From Rosa chinensis (lineage: Eukaryota > Streptophyta > Magnoliopsida > Rosales > Rosaceae), in NCBI RefSeq assembly GCF_002994745.2, contig NC_037091.1:11036501-11100500 (forward strand): 64,000 bases of DNA. Reading direction: 5' to 3'. The notes below the pieces were generated by a model. It was not told the DNA's origin. It worked only from the letters and a program-made list of their open reading frames with translations, and did no database searches. Both the position numbers and the translations under genes were made by a program. This document shows positions 22,171-36,078 of the stretch, in pieces (position 1 is the first letter of the stretch; every line of letters starts with the position of its first letter).

Positions 22171-25100
22171 ATGAACTGCTCAAGTAAGCTACTCTCTCTC
22201 TCTCTATATATATATATATCTCTTTCTCTGTTCTCTTCTCTCGCATTCGCTGCTTTACTTTCGCTGATCTCTCTTCTCCGTCCGTACAGTCTCCGGTGAG
22301 GTGCCGGAAGAGCCCGTGGTCTCCAGGAAGTCCGGCCTGCTCTTCGAGAAGCGGTTAATAGAGCGCCACATCTCGGTACGTTCGTCTCGCTCGCTGCGTT
22401 CGTTCTAGGGTTTTGGTTTTGTGCTGTACCATTGCTCACTGTTTGAAATTTCTTGCTTTAGGCTGAGTTTGTAACTATTGCATTTTGTTTATGCTAAATT
22501 ATTGCAATTTTAGTGCTACTTGGACTGAGTGAGTTGTTGTGGTGGTGTTATTAGGAATATGGAAAATGCCCAATCACTGGTGAAGCACTTACTGCCGAGG
22601 ATATTGTTCCGGTTAAAACCGGCAAGGTATGCTTGATTTCACAATTTGTTGAATTTTATTTCGTTTTCAGTACAACTATTGGTTTAATTGGAACTTAATG
22701 TTTGGTCAGAAGATACATGAGAGGATTATGAGTTAAGCTAGTTGGAATGTATTGATTATTATAGCTTTCTGTGTTGATTGACTCTGATGGCTTCCCGTGC
22801 AGATAGTGAGGCCCAGACCTGTACAAGCTGCGAGCATCCCTGGCATGCTCGGAATGTTTCAGAATGTAAGTCTTCTGATTATACTCTTATAATGCTAATT
22901 ATCTTGTAAATTTCAATGTTTGTTCCAGACTCTGTATGTTGTTATTATTATTATTATTTTTAAGCAATTGTACAATTTTTCGTCCTTTTATTGTCTTTTT
23001 ATAACATGGTATGCTAAAGGATGTTCATTTTATATGTAGTCGTTTAATATTTAGTGGCTTTGATACTCTTATCAATAGGAATGGGATAGTTTGATGCTAT
23101 CCAATTTTGCGATGGAGCAACAGCTACATACAGCAAGGCAAGAGTTAAGTCATGCTTTGTATCAGGTACTGCCAACTACCTAATATACTTTTGGATCCTG
23201 TATAGTTTTCTGTTTGAAGTGTACCCTAGTTTAGTTCATGTAATTGAGTTCTCAGTGATGTGATGAAATGATGTGATATTATCCGAAAGATGCCTTATCT
23301 ACAATTCTTTGGTCTTTTAATTGTTGTGTTTGCTTTTCGACTTAGCATAATTTAATCAAGTTTGCCATGTCACTTTTGCACTTGAATATGTTGACAGTTG
23401 GGTCGAACGGTTCTAGGTCTATTTCTTAAATCAGAAAAGGATCATTATTAGTCCCTAGATGACTTACAAGAAGAACCTCATAAAAATCTGAGTTTTTCAA
23501 CACATCCTTTAAAAAAAACTATCTTGAAATCTTTTACAGGATTTTGAACTTTGACATTCCATAGTTCTTGTTATCTTTGTCATATGTTGATTGCCAGTAG
23601 GGCATTGTTGTTAAGCATTCTCATCAGCATGTCCTTAGATGACTTTATTCATTCTTTGGAATTGTATTAAAATTAGTGTTGTTTGCTGCATTGAAATTGT
23701 GAACTTTATTCATTCAATATATGGTTGTGGTTAAGGGAGATTTGAAGAGGATGATGTCCTATATAACTTATTTTTCTTCTAAACTGCATAACTTCTTTCT
23801 TCTGCATTTTGTTCAATTTTTTTAGTAATTCAAAAAGTGGAATATGACTGTGTGGTCAAGTAACCTAATTTTGGTTCTTGGTTGCATTTTGGCAGCATGA
23901 TGCTGCTTGTCGTGTTATTGCAAGACTCAAAAAGGAGAGGGACGAAGCAAGATCTTTACTTGCTCAGGCTGACAGACAAATTCCTATGTCAACCCCATCT
24001 GCTGTTGCAGTGAATGCTTCTGTCCATAGCAATGGAACACAAGGTTCTTTCCCTGCCTGAATTTTGGTATATTTGATATAATTTCATAAAATCAATCTAT
24101 TAACACATTTCTGATCTGTGTTCTATAGTTGCTGATGACCAGTTGGGATCTGGTGTGAGGAATATACGCCCTGGGATATCTCCTCATATCCTAGCTGAGC
24201 TGACAGATTGTAATACAGCACTATCACAGCAGCGAAAGAAGCGACAGGTACTGTTTATGCAACTGTTCATTTCACAAATATCACTTGCTGAAGCTTCAAT
24301 ATTGGCTACTGTGTGTGTATATATATTTTGACTGTTCAGATAAGGTGTTAGTGAAGTTCTGGTGTCCTCACAGCATTTATCTTACAATTTCTGATTGTTC
24401 ATTATTCAGATATCCTCCACGTTGGCTCCTATTGATGCTTTGGAGAGGTATACTCAGATATCCAGTCATCCTCTTCATAAAACAAGCAAACCAGGAATTT
24501 TGTCGATCGATATTCATCATGAGAAGGTATGCTTTTTATTATTTTTTTATTTTGCCTATTATTTATTTCTGCTCAAGCATTGCTTCTGTATCAGACCTCA
24601 GCAAAACTGTTTTAGCATTTGAAGGATACAGTGGTGCTAAGTTTTGATACGAATATTTTGTAGAATCCTTGAATAATTTTTTCTGCAAGCTTTTGCTCCT
24701 GGACCCTGCTAATGCATTTGTTGTGCATCAGGGTTTACATAAAGTTTATGTTTTGTTATACTCCCATATAACTTATCGAAAAGAAGGCACTAAAACAGGC
24801 CATTTCTTTAATACTTAGGTTGAACTCATTACGTATTCACTTTTCTTATCCAAATATCTTTTTTCCTTGCCAGGACATCATTGCAACTGGAGGGGTTGAT
24901 ACAAATGCTGTAATCTTTGATCAACCATCAGGCCAAATTTTATCTACTCTTAGTGGTCATTCAAAGAAGGTTACCAGCGTTAAATTTGTAGGTCGCGATA
25001 ATCTGGTCATAACTGGGTCGGCCGACAAGGTAAGTTGCATTTATTTTGTTCTCTTTTGGTTTCGTACATCTATATTTTAGTGCTTTTAGAAGCTTTGCAT

Positions 25101-27902
25101 GTCATTCAGTCTGGTTATTGGCATGGCCATTGATAATTCTGTATACTCTATGTTAGAGAGCTTGACATGGGGTTTTTGTTTAAAACACGGATCAACAAGA
25201 GTTTAAATGGATATGGTAAATTTCTTCATATAACATTGGTCATCAACCTCTCCTAAACAAAAGAGATAACAAAAGTTGGAGTTAACACAGTATATTTCTG
25301 TGAAGATGTGATAGCATGTCTTAAGGCTGTAACGTACTAAATATACTATTTAGTGTACTCCATCTGTCAATGTCTTTATCTTTTTTCTTTACAACGTTGC
25401 AGACAGTTCGCATATGGCAAGGCTCTGATGATGGGAACTACAACTGTAACCACACTTTGAAGGATCATACAGCTGAGGTAAATAATTTTTGACTCGACCT
25501 ATTCTCACAGCAATTGTACTGAAAACTATGCTGAGTAAAGCCTGCCCTTCAATTGCACATAATGTTGTGAGCAGCAAATTGAAAAAAAGAACAAGGCATC
25601 CTTTACAACTGTATATTCCTCTTGTTAACCTTTATAAAAGTTGACAGGACATGTTGTGCTTGTTATATATTTTGTTTTTGTGGTAAATGCTAAAAATTGT
25701 TGTTTGCCAAATTGATTTTATCATTTGGAAATTGGGATCTCATGCCATTGACCAAAGAGAGATAGGAAGCGGAAGAGGCATCTAGACGCTGATCATTTAA
25801 TTCATCTGTTTAACTTCACTATACTCGCAACACTTCTCTAACCATTTTTTCATTTTGTTGGGGTTTGTTCTGTCTTGCTTTGTCCCAACTTATGATGTGT
25901 TCCTGTATTATAATAAATGTGGTACAGTTATGGATAGTTTTTATCATAAAACTATCTGCTATCTGGTAATTGCGTCTGTTTTGTTTATATCTTCTTGGGT
26001 GCTGCCTAGAAGAGATTTATTATTTATTTATTGTTGTGATTTTGAAGCAATGCAACTCAAAATTTTCAGGTGCAAGCTGTTACTGTACATGCCACAAATA
26101 ACTACTTCGTGACTGCATCTCTTGATAGTACGTGGTGCTTTTACGATATTTCCTCTGGGTTATGTCTGACACAGGTTATAATTCTCTCTCATGCTTACAA
26201 TTCATTTATAGGCGAAGTGTCAAAATTCAGAAAAAGAATATTATTGTGCAGTTACATAGATACACTTCACCAGTCATTATCTCTCTACCTCTCTTTTTTG
26301 AAATGATCTCTATACCTCTCTTTGATGCAAGAAAGTTCTTTTTGCTCTTTAGGTTGAGGATACTTCAGCGTCTCAGGGTTACACATCTGTGGCCTTTCAT
26401 CCTGATGGTCTCATCCTTGGAGCAGGTACCTCAGAGGCTGTTGTCAAAATTTGGGACGTAAAGAGTCAGGTGTGTAGTGGTCTTTTTCTGCTTTAGTCCT
26501 TGATTCTTTAATTCTTGATTGTAATTTCATTACTTCTATTGATTAACAGACAAGGGTTGCAAAGTTTGATGGACATGTTGGGGCAGTAACTTCCATCTCC
26601 TTCTCCGAAAATGGTTACTTTCTGGCGGTAGGTATTTGCTGTTAGATAAATAGATAGAGAATTAGATAATACCTTATTCTGTTGTCTTACATTTGAGTTG
26701 CATCAGACTGCTGCTAGTGATGGTGTTAAACTTTGGGATCTGCGCAAATTAAGGAACTTCAGGACATTTACTCCATATGGTCCTGATACGCCAACAAACT
26801 CTGGTATGTAGTTTTCCATACTATTCTTTACATGGTTGTTCCAGGAATGAAGTAATGACGTGCATTTTATTAACAACACTAAGACTGTAAAAGTCTGTTG
26901 AATTGGTTGAAAAATCGATTTCTTGGTTGACAGTTACTTTCCATCTTAGTTAGCATTGCTTTTAATATCATACAGTTCTGGCCCAGAAAAATGGAGTATA
27001 ATGAAAGCTTTCTCTTGCAGTTGAATTTGACTTCAGCGGGAGTTACCTTGCAGCTGCAGGCTCCGATATAAGGTCAGTTTTGGTGAAGTTACATTTTCGG
27101 ATAAATTTATTTGACGGGATTGAGAGTTTGATGCCTTCTTCATGTATGTTGGGTTACTATTGAAAGCTTCGCATGCTATGAAGTTGCATTTTTGGATTAG
27201 TCACTTTGTACCCGTGTTCATGTATGTTTGTACTATTGAAAAGCACACCCGTGGACTCCAATTGCCCTACCATTTTATGCCTTCTTCCTTCCCCTTTTAA
27301 GAAGATAATGAAGTGGAATTTTTGGTGTTGAAGGACTTGGCATGTCTATTGTGGCCTTTAGGAAAATTGGAATTTGGCTTAATTATTTGTTCCCAAAGTA
27401 GCAACATTGCTCTATGAATGAATGTGAGAACGCTGATATTGCATATTTTGTGAATCCTCTGTGAAATGATAGGATCATAATAATTTTTTCTATTCACAAA
27501 ACTCTCATCTCCTAAGGCCAAATATTCTGCCAGTATTTTACTTTCATGCAGCTTCCGAACACTGATTTTGGGTCTTGTACTTCTGCAGAGTCTTCCAAGC
27601 TACTAGTGTCAAATCAGAATGGAACACCATCAAAACTTTCCCTGATATGTCAGGCACAGGTTACTTTACTTCTGCTCACCTGTCATTTTTTGTTGTGGTT
27701 GTAAATTGGAATTAGTCTGATGTTCCATTCCAATTTTATGTTTTTTTTTGGCCCTTCGTTTGAACTGACAATTCATTTGGTTTTAGGTAAAGCAACTAGT
27801 GTAAAATTTGGCCCAGATGCCAAATATATTGCAGTAGGATCAATGGACCGAAACCTACGGATTTTTGGCTTGCCTGGCAATGATGTTGAGATGGAGTCCT
27901 GA
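22171..27902 (+). CDS. PRP19: pre-mRNA-processing factor 19 (U-box/WD40 ubiquitin ligase)
   Basis: Homologue of Arabidopsis MAC3A/MAC3B, the core E3 ubiquitin ligase of the NineTeen/MOS4-associated complex that activates the spliceosome in the nucleus. Seventeen exons join in frame to 523 codons, the family length: 22171-22183, 22290-22375, 22555-22626, 22803-22865, 23079-23165, 23896-24043, 24129-24247, 24410-24526, 24874-25029, 25403-25477, 26070-26174, 26353-26469, 26550-26627, 26707-26803, 27021-27072, 27589-27659, 27787-27902. All junctions are GT...AG. The N-terminus ([30 protein letters not shown]) is the U-box. A helical oligomerisation stretch follows ([20 protein letters not shown]), then WD40 blades from about residue 215 ([32 protein letters not shown]). 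Exon 1 codes four residues plus one base. No lesion seen; presumably functional. Confidence 0.96.
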
Positions 27903-28980
27903 AGTGAATTGTTTAAAGTTGTCCCATCTCACAAGGTGAAATGATTTTGAAGCCGCAGATGCTATTTTGCAACTGCTTGTTAGATATTTGTGGGCATGGA
28001 CAGGGGGATTTGAACTTTTGAAGCAAAAAGTGTACTTATGCGCATTCTGCCCTGTATTTCATGTGTAGTGTCAGCTGAGTTTTTAGACATTATTTAGGAA
28101 GAAAAAAGGAGAAGGAAAACAGAATGAGGTTGAGATTAGTTGGAATGCTTAAGAGATTTTTCATTATCTTGGCATCGTACTCTTTTAATTGCTGATGTTG
28201 TACTAAATTTTCATATGTTCTTAATGAGATTCTAGCCTTACAGAGATCTCGCCTTATTTCATGTTTTAAGCCTTAAAAGAGGTAACATCAAATTTTAAGC
28301 CTTAAAGAGTAACATCAAAAGTAGGTCCTCCTTTTTAACCTTCAAGCTTTAAGTTTCTTTGAAATATAGATTCCATTGATATTGAAAAGAGGAGGCCTCC
28401 CTCAAACTGTGTTTGATTTTATATTATGCTTGTTATTTGTTTCCCCCATTTCCACTTTGATGGTCGTTTCTCTTCCCCTTAACTTTAAATTTGGCCCTTG
28501 GTGACATATCTCACCTTGAGGATATGAGCATCAAGCAGGCTATGGAGGAGCTTGTCAAGCTTCGGGGTAACAACTCCACGGGCCATGCCTTCTTAACATC
28601 AAGCCTGCGCCTTGTGTGTGTCTCCCTGGCAAACCCGGAAATTCAAAGAAGCTGCACTTATTCGTGGATCTGTCTTTTTTATTTTACTTCTTTGCCAAGT
28701 AGCTTAACGAATTCGGTAGCTTAACGACTTCGGCGGTAGGCTTACCAAGAACGGAGGTTATATCCGCCGTTAGATCAAGTTAGTACCAATAACTACATCA
28801 AAGAGCTAGAAGTCAACTTCGAGCTCAGAAATCTCCGGTGGTACTTTGCTATCTCTATACTAATATTGATGCAACTTTGTCTTGGATGCATTCGTTTGGA
28901 ACCATTGATTATCAATTAAAGCAATCAACGGCTGAGATTGCTTTGTCCGAAGTTTTAGACATTCACCTCTCCCGACCCGG
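27903..28980. other. PRP19 3' region and intergenic
   Basis: Begins with the PRP19 3' UTR; a possible polyadenylation signal is not obvious, but T-rich and aat-rich stretches occur near 28200-28230. A short open stretch at 28491-28590 (LGDISHLEDMSIKQAMEELVKLRG) looks gene-like for about 30 codons and then dissolves. I cannot identify it. Confidence 0.4.
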
Positions 28981-28983
28981 GCT

Positions 28984-28993
28984 GTATAAATAT
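28984..28993 (+). promoter_or_regulatory. TATA box of the F-box gene
   Basis: The sequence tataaatata, about 130 bp upstream of the ATG at 29118, in a short leader without other ATG codons in a strong context. Position and sequence suit a plant TATA box; inferred only. Confidence 0.5.
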
Positions 28994-29117
28994 ATCATTA
29001 TCATTAGAGGCATAATTAGGGTTACGCACAGACGAATTCAAGCCAAGGAAACACCGTTTAGTATAAACCATAGCTAGTGAAGGGAGAGTCCCTTTGGACG
29101 TACGAGACATCGAGATT

Positions 29118-31034
29118 ATGGAAGATGATGCTGATCGAATATCGCAGTTGCCGGAAGCCATCATGGAGAAAATCCTCTTTCTCTTGCCAGCCATGGATGC
29201 AATTCGTATGAGCTTCTCCTCCAAGATATGGCAAAGTCTATGGAACTCCTTGCCCGTCTCCAATTTTGATTTCCTTAACGATCCAGCATTTGGTCACTAT
29301 AGATATAGTAGTTATGTTCCACCTTATTATGAGCATTCAACAGTAAAGAAACTTATAGCTAAAATCGATGAATCGTTGAAAATACTTGAAGAAGATGAAG
29401 AGCATCATCAGAAAAGGATCATAGAATCTTTTAGGGGAAGAGGGACCTTGTTTAGGAATGAGTACGAAGCTTCTCAGTATCTCAATCCTTGGATCAAGCT
29501 GGTGACCAATAACCCCATCAAAGTGCTAGAGCTCCACTTTAAGGCCATGCATAGAATAAAACTTTGTCGCTGGCCCTTTCCTTATTCTCTTGGTGTTGAT
29601 GGAACTTCATTAGTCGTGTTGAGGTTAAGTCATTGTCTTTTGGAGCCCTACACGTTGGAGAGTCAAATAATAGCTTCAAAGGACAAGAGATTTCCCTTCT
29701 TAAAAGAGATCAGTTTGCTGCGTGTTGAATTTAGTGGTTCCCTTGTTGATGAACTCCTTTCAAGATGCCCTTCGCTTGAGACTTTGAAACTCCATCACTG
29801 TTTAAACCTCAAATCACTTCGAATTTGGGGAGCCATGTTTCCTAAGCTGAACACGGTTTCCCTTGTACTCGGGGAAACTCTTGATTACAAGATTGAACTT
29901 CCTAATCTTCATACTCTTTGTCTGGAATTTGTTCCCCCTCGTTACGACGAGCTTGGAGAAGTTTGCTGTAGTAATGTGAAGAAGTTGAGTGTTTGCGCTC
30001 CTCCGAATGAAGTCATCAGTACCAACCAATTTCTTGAGGAACTTTTATCCAAGTTTCCCCTTCTTGAGGATCTGACTTTGTCTGCCACTTTAGATTCAGC
30101 CGAGACGAAAATCTCTAGTCATCAACTCAAGAAATTGACAATAATAGCTAATGCAGGAATAGAAAAGCATTATGGTTATATATGGGAGCTCAACCTAGAC
30201 ACTCCAAATCTTCTGTGTTTCTTGTGCAAAAATTGTGGAGCTCGCAATATTTCCTTGAATTCTACCAAGTTAGAAGTAGTTAATCTTGAGATAAAGATTG
30301 GATCTTATGTGCGGATTGGACCTGGACCTTGTCTGTACCATATTGGCACGCTATGGTTTCTTGGACTGCAACAATGTCTACGAAACTTTACTCCACATGA
30401 CGCATTGAACGTAACAATTAAGCCTCTGAGCAGTGTAAGTCCTCCAGAAGTACTTCATTCCAGTGGTTTATATTTATGTAGTTGTATCTATCACCTTACA
30501 TCCTTGAAAATATGTAGGTCGCATTTTCTCTCGAAGAACTAAGAGAGGAGAATTTTCTTCCCTTGCCTGAAGTCCAGCACTTGTGCTTGGAAGATACTGC
30601 ATCATTTTCATATCGTCCAGCTGCACTAGATTATACAAATTTTATCGACGGCTTACTCTGGAGTTTTCATCCAGTAACTCTATCCGCACACGTCATTCTC
30701 GGCAATTCACCTAACAACAATTTAATAAAGGTACGCATAAGGTGAATAAGTGTGTCGATATTTGATTAAACTTGGACAAAGAAGCTGATTTATTAACCCT
30801 GAGTTTTGTTCATTTCAGTTCATTTACGAGAAGTTAATCTGTCGGGACGAAAATCCTCTCTGCTGCAGAGAAAACCATGTCAAATGTTGGCGGCATTACT
30901 TGAAGTCAATCAAGATTCAAAGCTTTACTAAAGAAGGACAGAATTCTTATGGCAGGGAGTTGTCCAGCTTATTGGCAAATCTTGAAGAAGTTGAGGAAGT
31001 CACTTTTGAATTACAATGGTTATCAAACAATTAG
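29118..31034 (+). CDS. F-box/LRR/FBD protein
   Basis: Three exons (29118-30434, 30518-30730, 30819-31034) join in frame to 581 codons, with GTAAGT and GTACGC donors and AG acceptors. The N-terminus (DRISQLPEAIMEKILFLLP and SFSSKIWQSLWNSLP, about residues 5-45) is an F-box, which in SCF ubiquitin ligases binds SKP1. Leucine-rich repeats fill the middle (LRLSHCLLEP, LKEISLLRVEF, CPSLETLKLHHCLNLKSLRI, FPLLEDLTLSA). The last exon has the FBD pattern (YLKSIKIQSFTKEGQ, ELSSLLANLEEVEEVTFEL). I chose ATG 29118; an upstream open stretch has no ATG. This is one of the fastest-evolving plant gene families, so the substrate is unknown. No lesion seen. Confidence 0.9.
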
Positions 31035-31410
31035 ACAACTACCGTACTGGAACAAATAAATATGTGCGATTACCAAGCATATAACTCTGGTTGATTGGTC
31101 TTCCATTTACTATATATCTAGAGCGTCAGAACTGTATTACAGTAGCTGTTCAAATATGCTTACAACTACATAATATAAAGAAACTATATTTTAAAGGCAT
31201 TATACTTTTGCATATAGCAACTAAGATGATGAGCTACATTTTTCAAATCTAATTACTTTGTCATTCATCCCATGTCAAATTCAACCCTCCTATGTTCAAT
31301 AGTGGAGTAAACTAGAAGAAATGAAAAAGGAATGGAATCATAGACAGATACATCTATAGATACAAATGAGCAAAATGTTGAAGCTTTGCTGCAAAATCAT
31401 TTTGGCGGCA
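31035..31410. other. intergenic between convergent genes
   Basis: AT-rich space between the convergent F-box and TLDc genes. It should hold both 3' UTRs; no other feature seen. Confidence 0.5.
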
Positions 31411-34194
31411 TCAAGAAAGATACCGTGATGCATGTGTAAAGCCCCAAAGCTGCATAAGCGAAAAATGCATAAGTATTGTTCAATAGAAATATGAAGCCAA
31501 AGTCTAATTTGATGCTAAGATAATCATTCCTTGTAAAATTTTGACATAGTACAATAAAGAAAGCATAAATTTTTTTATCAGTTTGTGTGCTGAGTAGTAC
31601 TTTCCTAGCATCCGCATTTATGTGTATCTGTTTAGTTACACATCCTAGTAGTACATAAGTGGGTGGAACAATGCTGAGAACAGTCCTATCAATTCAGTGT
31701 AGTGCGCTCTAGCAATAGGAGTGTTGAAAAATGATTTTGGTCAGTGGCAATAAAGTGGCTAGTGACAAATTGATAAAGAGTACTGATATAATCCAACCTT
31801 AAAGAGTCAAATATAAGGAGATTACCTCAACATTCTTCAATTCAAACTCTGGTTTATGAGCCAAGCATAAATTCCCAAATGTTTCACAAGGTCCGCTAGT
31901 TCCACTTAACCTTAAACAGTTGACAGTATACAATAACAAAGAAAAGGACGTATAAGTCTTTCTCCATCTGATTATGGGAGGAAAACAGTGCAAGAGCAAA
32001 GTTACTTACAGATCTCCATCTAAGCATAAAGCAAAGTTACCGCCACCCCCAAAAGCTAGCAGATCATTCAAACACATGTAATAGTAACGATTGGCTCCTG
32101 TTTGCACAAAATGAACAAAGCATTAGCACGTTTTCAATTCGAGAAAGAAAAAATAAATGGGAAAAGTGCACCATTTGATTTCTAGCGTCCTAAAGGCTTC
32201 TGCATTGCTTTACATTTAACCGATTACAATTAACTGTAAACTTTTAAGAGCTTTACAACAAGGACCAAGTCATATAAAGGGCAACTGACATCTCAATGAA
32301 GTGGTTAACATGATACTCTTTGCAGAGTCAAAGACAGAGGTACCAGTTAGCATCTCTAACTCCAAAATGCACCCCAAGTGCCAGTGGTCTTGGTATGTAG
32401 TACATACCAGTTATGTTGTCTCTTGACCAATCAACAATCATAACAACATTTCCGAGTATTCTTAAGAACTTGAATATGCAAGTAAATACAATAAAGGGCT
32501 CACCAGTTGGTCTAAATAGCCTTGGTTGACCATATCTGGTAGTGAAAACAAATGCCTGGTTCGTTCCCTATAACCAAATGTAAGCGTAAGAAGATGTTTA
32601 CATTAAAGAGGAGAAAAACTAGAGTTTGGAGATCTAAAATAACATCGTCAGAAAAGAATTTAACGAATATATTATTCATCCTACCGAAAAAACAGATAAA
32701 AATTCATAAACTTAAAAGCATGTTTACTTGATATTTTCTCTTTGCCGTTGGTTTCAAGGGGCCCTCTAGGAGTCCACCAAACACAGCACCTTGTGTATCT
32801 CCACCAATCTAGAAAGCGTAAATACATCTAATTATTCACACATTCCTAAAAAAATGATTCAAATTCCCCAATTTTCATATAGCATTGGCAGGGACATTAA
32901 CATACCAGCAGACATGGACCGGAAACTTCAGCGCTCTTGCGAATTAGTGTACGGAGTGATATACCATGTTTTGCCGTACTGCCCTTCATTCGAAAGAATT
33001 GATACTGAATTGAAATCCACAAGCAAATAATGGAATACTAATTCTCATGAAGGGATGAAGTTCTCAATAAACTTACCTGTATAGTAAAACCCATTGGCAC
33101 CCTTTCACTATATTAGGAAGAGAAGAAAGCAAAAATTCAAGCAAGTCTGAGGAGATAAAGACAGAGTCATCCATGAGATAGGACAGTTGCTTTTCTGAAC
33201 TTTGCTGTAAAGTTGCTTCTTCAAACACTTCAGACTCACTGGTGCTCCCTCTAGAAGCATGGTCATCATCGTTTTCTCGATCATTTTCAGTTTCCCTGTT
33301 CTCACCAGGTGAATGACAGTCTTCAAATGTATCCAAGGTTTCATATTTGGAGTCAAAGTTCACATTACTAAGTGGGACTGATTGCTGGTGCTCGTATGAT
33401 CTAGATCCAGCACCGCCTACAGATGGGATAATGGATGAAAAGTACGAAGACAGTGATTTACCCCCTTTAGAATATGACCTGGCCTACACATTTAAAACTT
33501 CATGTCAAAACTCATCATACATAGAACAAACAAAGTTTAAAAAACAACCTTCTGCTTGGAAAATGTAAAAGCAAGGAAGGACAGATGAGCCTTCCTTTCC
33601 CTAATAAATACCCTTCCCAATAACAAAAGGGAAACCGACTGACGAAACCATAATTTTTAGCTTGCATTGTCTGAAAACTCAGAAAGTGAACAAAAATCAC
33701 AAATGGAGCTAAGTTCCTCCAAATAAAAAGATCACAGAGTCATCAAACTCAACTTCTTCAGTTAACTATCAAGGCAGATTCAACCATCATAACAACTACA
33801 ACAAGTGAATCACCCATACATATGTTAAACAAGCTACATCACTAAAACAATGGCATTCCCTTCTTGCCCATGAATCCAATGTTCTCAACTAGACAAAAAA
33901 AAATCAAAGCAGACCCATATGATGCAAACAACCCAGATCTGAAAACTCTTGAATAACAATAACAACCCCATCAAGCTCAATCCTTTAGCAAACCCATCAA
34001 GCTCAAATCTTTAATGCCAACAAAACACAACACAAAACCCAAAAAAGACAGATACTTTAGATCAGGGTATGTGAGACAAAACTCACCTGGGGATTTTCAT
34101 CCTCTTCTGGGGAAGGAACAGCAGAGGCTGAGCTGGGTGAATCGCCAAACAGACGGGAGATCCTCTCGGAAACTTTGTCTTTGAATGTGGCCAT
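31411..34194 (-). CDS. TLDc-domain (oxidation-resistance-like) protein
   Basis: Eight minus-strand exons join in frame to 314 codons: 34194-34087, 33483-33077, 32978-32906, 32808-32728, 32567-32504, 32097-32010, 31910-31826, 31449-31411. All introns are GT...AG. The N-terminus (MATFKDKVSERISRLFGDSP) and a Ser/Glu-rich linker are followed by a TLDc domain: CQWVLLYS, KHGISLRTLIRKS, GPCLLIGGDTQGAVFGG, GTNQAFVFTTRYGQPRLFRP, GANRYYYMCLNDLLAFGGGG, FALCLDGDLLSGTSGPCETF, ELKNVELWGFTHASRYLS. TLDc proteins are linked to oxidative-stress tolerance and, in animals and yeast, to regulating the V-ATPase; the plant role is less certain. ATG 34194 is the only start giving this N-terminus. The final exon codes just 12 residues. 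It looks intact. Confidence 0.92.
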
Positions 34195-34800
34195 TGTGAT
34201 GGATTGAATGAATCTCAGGCCATTATTATTATTTTTTTTTTCTGGGTATTTTCGTTTTTTGGTTTTGGGAAAAGATTCTTGCTTTCGGTTTGAGCTTTTG
34301 GAATTACAAATGGGTACGTCGCTGAGAAGACGAGTGGCAAAGACAGCAATCAACGGAGAAAAGGAAGGTTAGGTGGGGCACTAGATTTCCTTTCCACCTT
34401 TGTTTCTTTCTTTCCTAGTTTCATTCATTCAAGTCTGGTCATTTTCCCTTTCGGTGGTATATCATTCCCGTCCATAAAACTTGGACAATTTTCTTTTACT
34501 GGTTCTACGAAATTTCCTTCTAATTTGACTGGTTTCCTTATTTGATCCAAATTAAAAGTCATAATGGAATTTGGGTTTTAAACTCATTTGCTAGACATGC
34601 ACGATTTTTGGCTGTAATCAGGTGATCAAACATCCGTATGGCTTATGTGACATTTTCCCAACTAGCACTTGATTTACTGATATTATTTCTAAAATTTGCT
34701 TTATGACAATGGTATGTTTTTTTTTTATTCTTTTCGATGAGGAAAAGAAATTACTGTTTAAATATATCTAGAATATGTATTTGGTCCAAACACGAATTAC
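34195..34800. other. TLDc gene upstream region
   Basis: Holds the 5' leader and promoter of the minus-strand TLDc gene; T/A-rich, no clear TATA box picked out. No other gene seen. Confidence 0.4.
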
Positions 34801-34998
34801 TTGTCTGAATTGTAATAGGGTTAATATTATAGATGATATATCTGAGATATCTTCATAGATATCCTAATCATTGTACGATTATGTTTCCTTGTACAATTCA
34901 GATACTATGCTTGTAATCCTCTATATAAAGAGATATCTATTATCAATGAAAACAGTAAATTCTCTCCCAATTCTCTCTGCATCTATTTTCCTTAAACA
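34801..34998 (+). mobile_element. short solo LTR (TRIM- or Copia-like)
   Basis: A 198-bp segment with a perfect 5-bp duplication, attac, on both sides (34796-34800 and 34999-35003). It begins TTGTCTGAATTG and ends CTTAAACA. Inside are a TATA motif ctatataaag (34920-34929) and a downstream tatcaatgaaaaca...attctctc block, the usual promoter and polyadenylation layout of small plant LTRs. No partner LTR or internal region is present. The first base before TG is off consensus, so the exact left end may differ by one. Confidence 0.65.
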
Positions 34999-35607
34999 AT
35001 TACAAAGAAAACCCTCTACAACAACATAATTCATTAAAATTAAAATTGAAATCATTTAAAACACTAAGTTTTTTTTTCCTTTTCCGATGAGGCCATGATT
35101 CCAGCTAGCTATATCAGGGTGTGTCCCAAATTAGCAAGTGCATCAGCCAAGTTTGTTTAACACCAGACGTGCTTGAACTCAATATCAGAGGACTGTGATG
35201 CCAAATGTTTGATATCATGAATCAACATATGAATTTTCTAAAGGATATTTATTTTTAAAAAATTAAGGTGATATTTTTCTACAATACGTGAAATGTCAAG
35301 ATATTTATTGACAGTTTTCGAAATTAATCAAAGTTACATAATAATTGAAAAATTCATTTTGTGTGGATTGGGCTAATGTTGGCACGTTGTTGTTTGAATC
35401 AAAAATCTATGGTGATCTGAAGTCAGATTGAATTTTTAGTCGAGTTTAGGCGGGTTGTTCCAGAGGAGTGGTTGGAGCTAGGTGCATTAGGGCTCCAAAT
35501 TTGGTAGTGAAGACCTCGATGGCGATGCTTGTGAATGTTGCAATGGGTGGTCTCGATGGGCAACTGGTGGCAGAAAGGCAGAAATGTTTGGGGATGGTAT
35601 TATGTTA

Positions 35608-35897
35608 GTCCAACAGCTTCTCTATAATTTCTGTATTATAAGAAAGCAAAAGTCAAAGGTTTAGTCTCTTTTTCTTCTCCAACTCCAATAGATTCTCTAT
35701 TTTGTAACAATCTTTAAAATCTTCATAATTCTTCCTTACAATTTTAGAGATTGCTGTAAATATAGGGTATTTGATTTTCTTTTTCCTCACTTTCCCTAAA
35801 ATAGGGATAGTTATACGGAATCTGTTGGAGCAAAAAAGGCTAATTTTTCCCTAAAATAGAAAAAAATAAAAATATGGAGAACCTGTTAGAGTTGCTC
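35608..35897 (-). mobile_element. Tourist-like MITE, copy 2
   Basis: Reverse orientation relative to 3237-3521: it begins ccaacagcttctctataattt and ends cctgttagagttgctc. The left terminus has lost its first bases and no TTA duplication is preserved. The internal blocks (agcaaaagtcaaag, ttttagagattgctgtaaat, ccctaaaatagggatag) match the other two copies. Confidence 0.75.
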
Positions 35898-36078
35898 AAG
35901 CTTAGGCTACAGAGCTTGGTTGGTTGTTTTGGATCTATATATAGAGTTGGGCTTGGTTGTGATGGCCTAGGAGGGTTTGTTGCATCTTCTTTTTATTTTA
36001 TTTCTTTTCAATGTCTTTTAGCTTCGTTGTTATTTGTTTTGTTTTCCTTTTTTTTTAATTAATTTGATCGTTGTGATT

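Noticed and set aside
28491..28724. 77-codon frame LGDISHLEDMSIKQAMEE... as a small gene
   Set aside because: Only about 30 codons look protein-like; there is no ATG in good context, no splice partner and no family match.
29094..29117. Upstream extension of the F-box protein
   Set aside because: The longer frame starts at a TTG codon; ATG 29118 places the F-box at the expected distance from the N-terminus.
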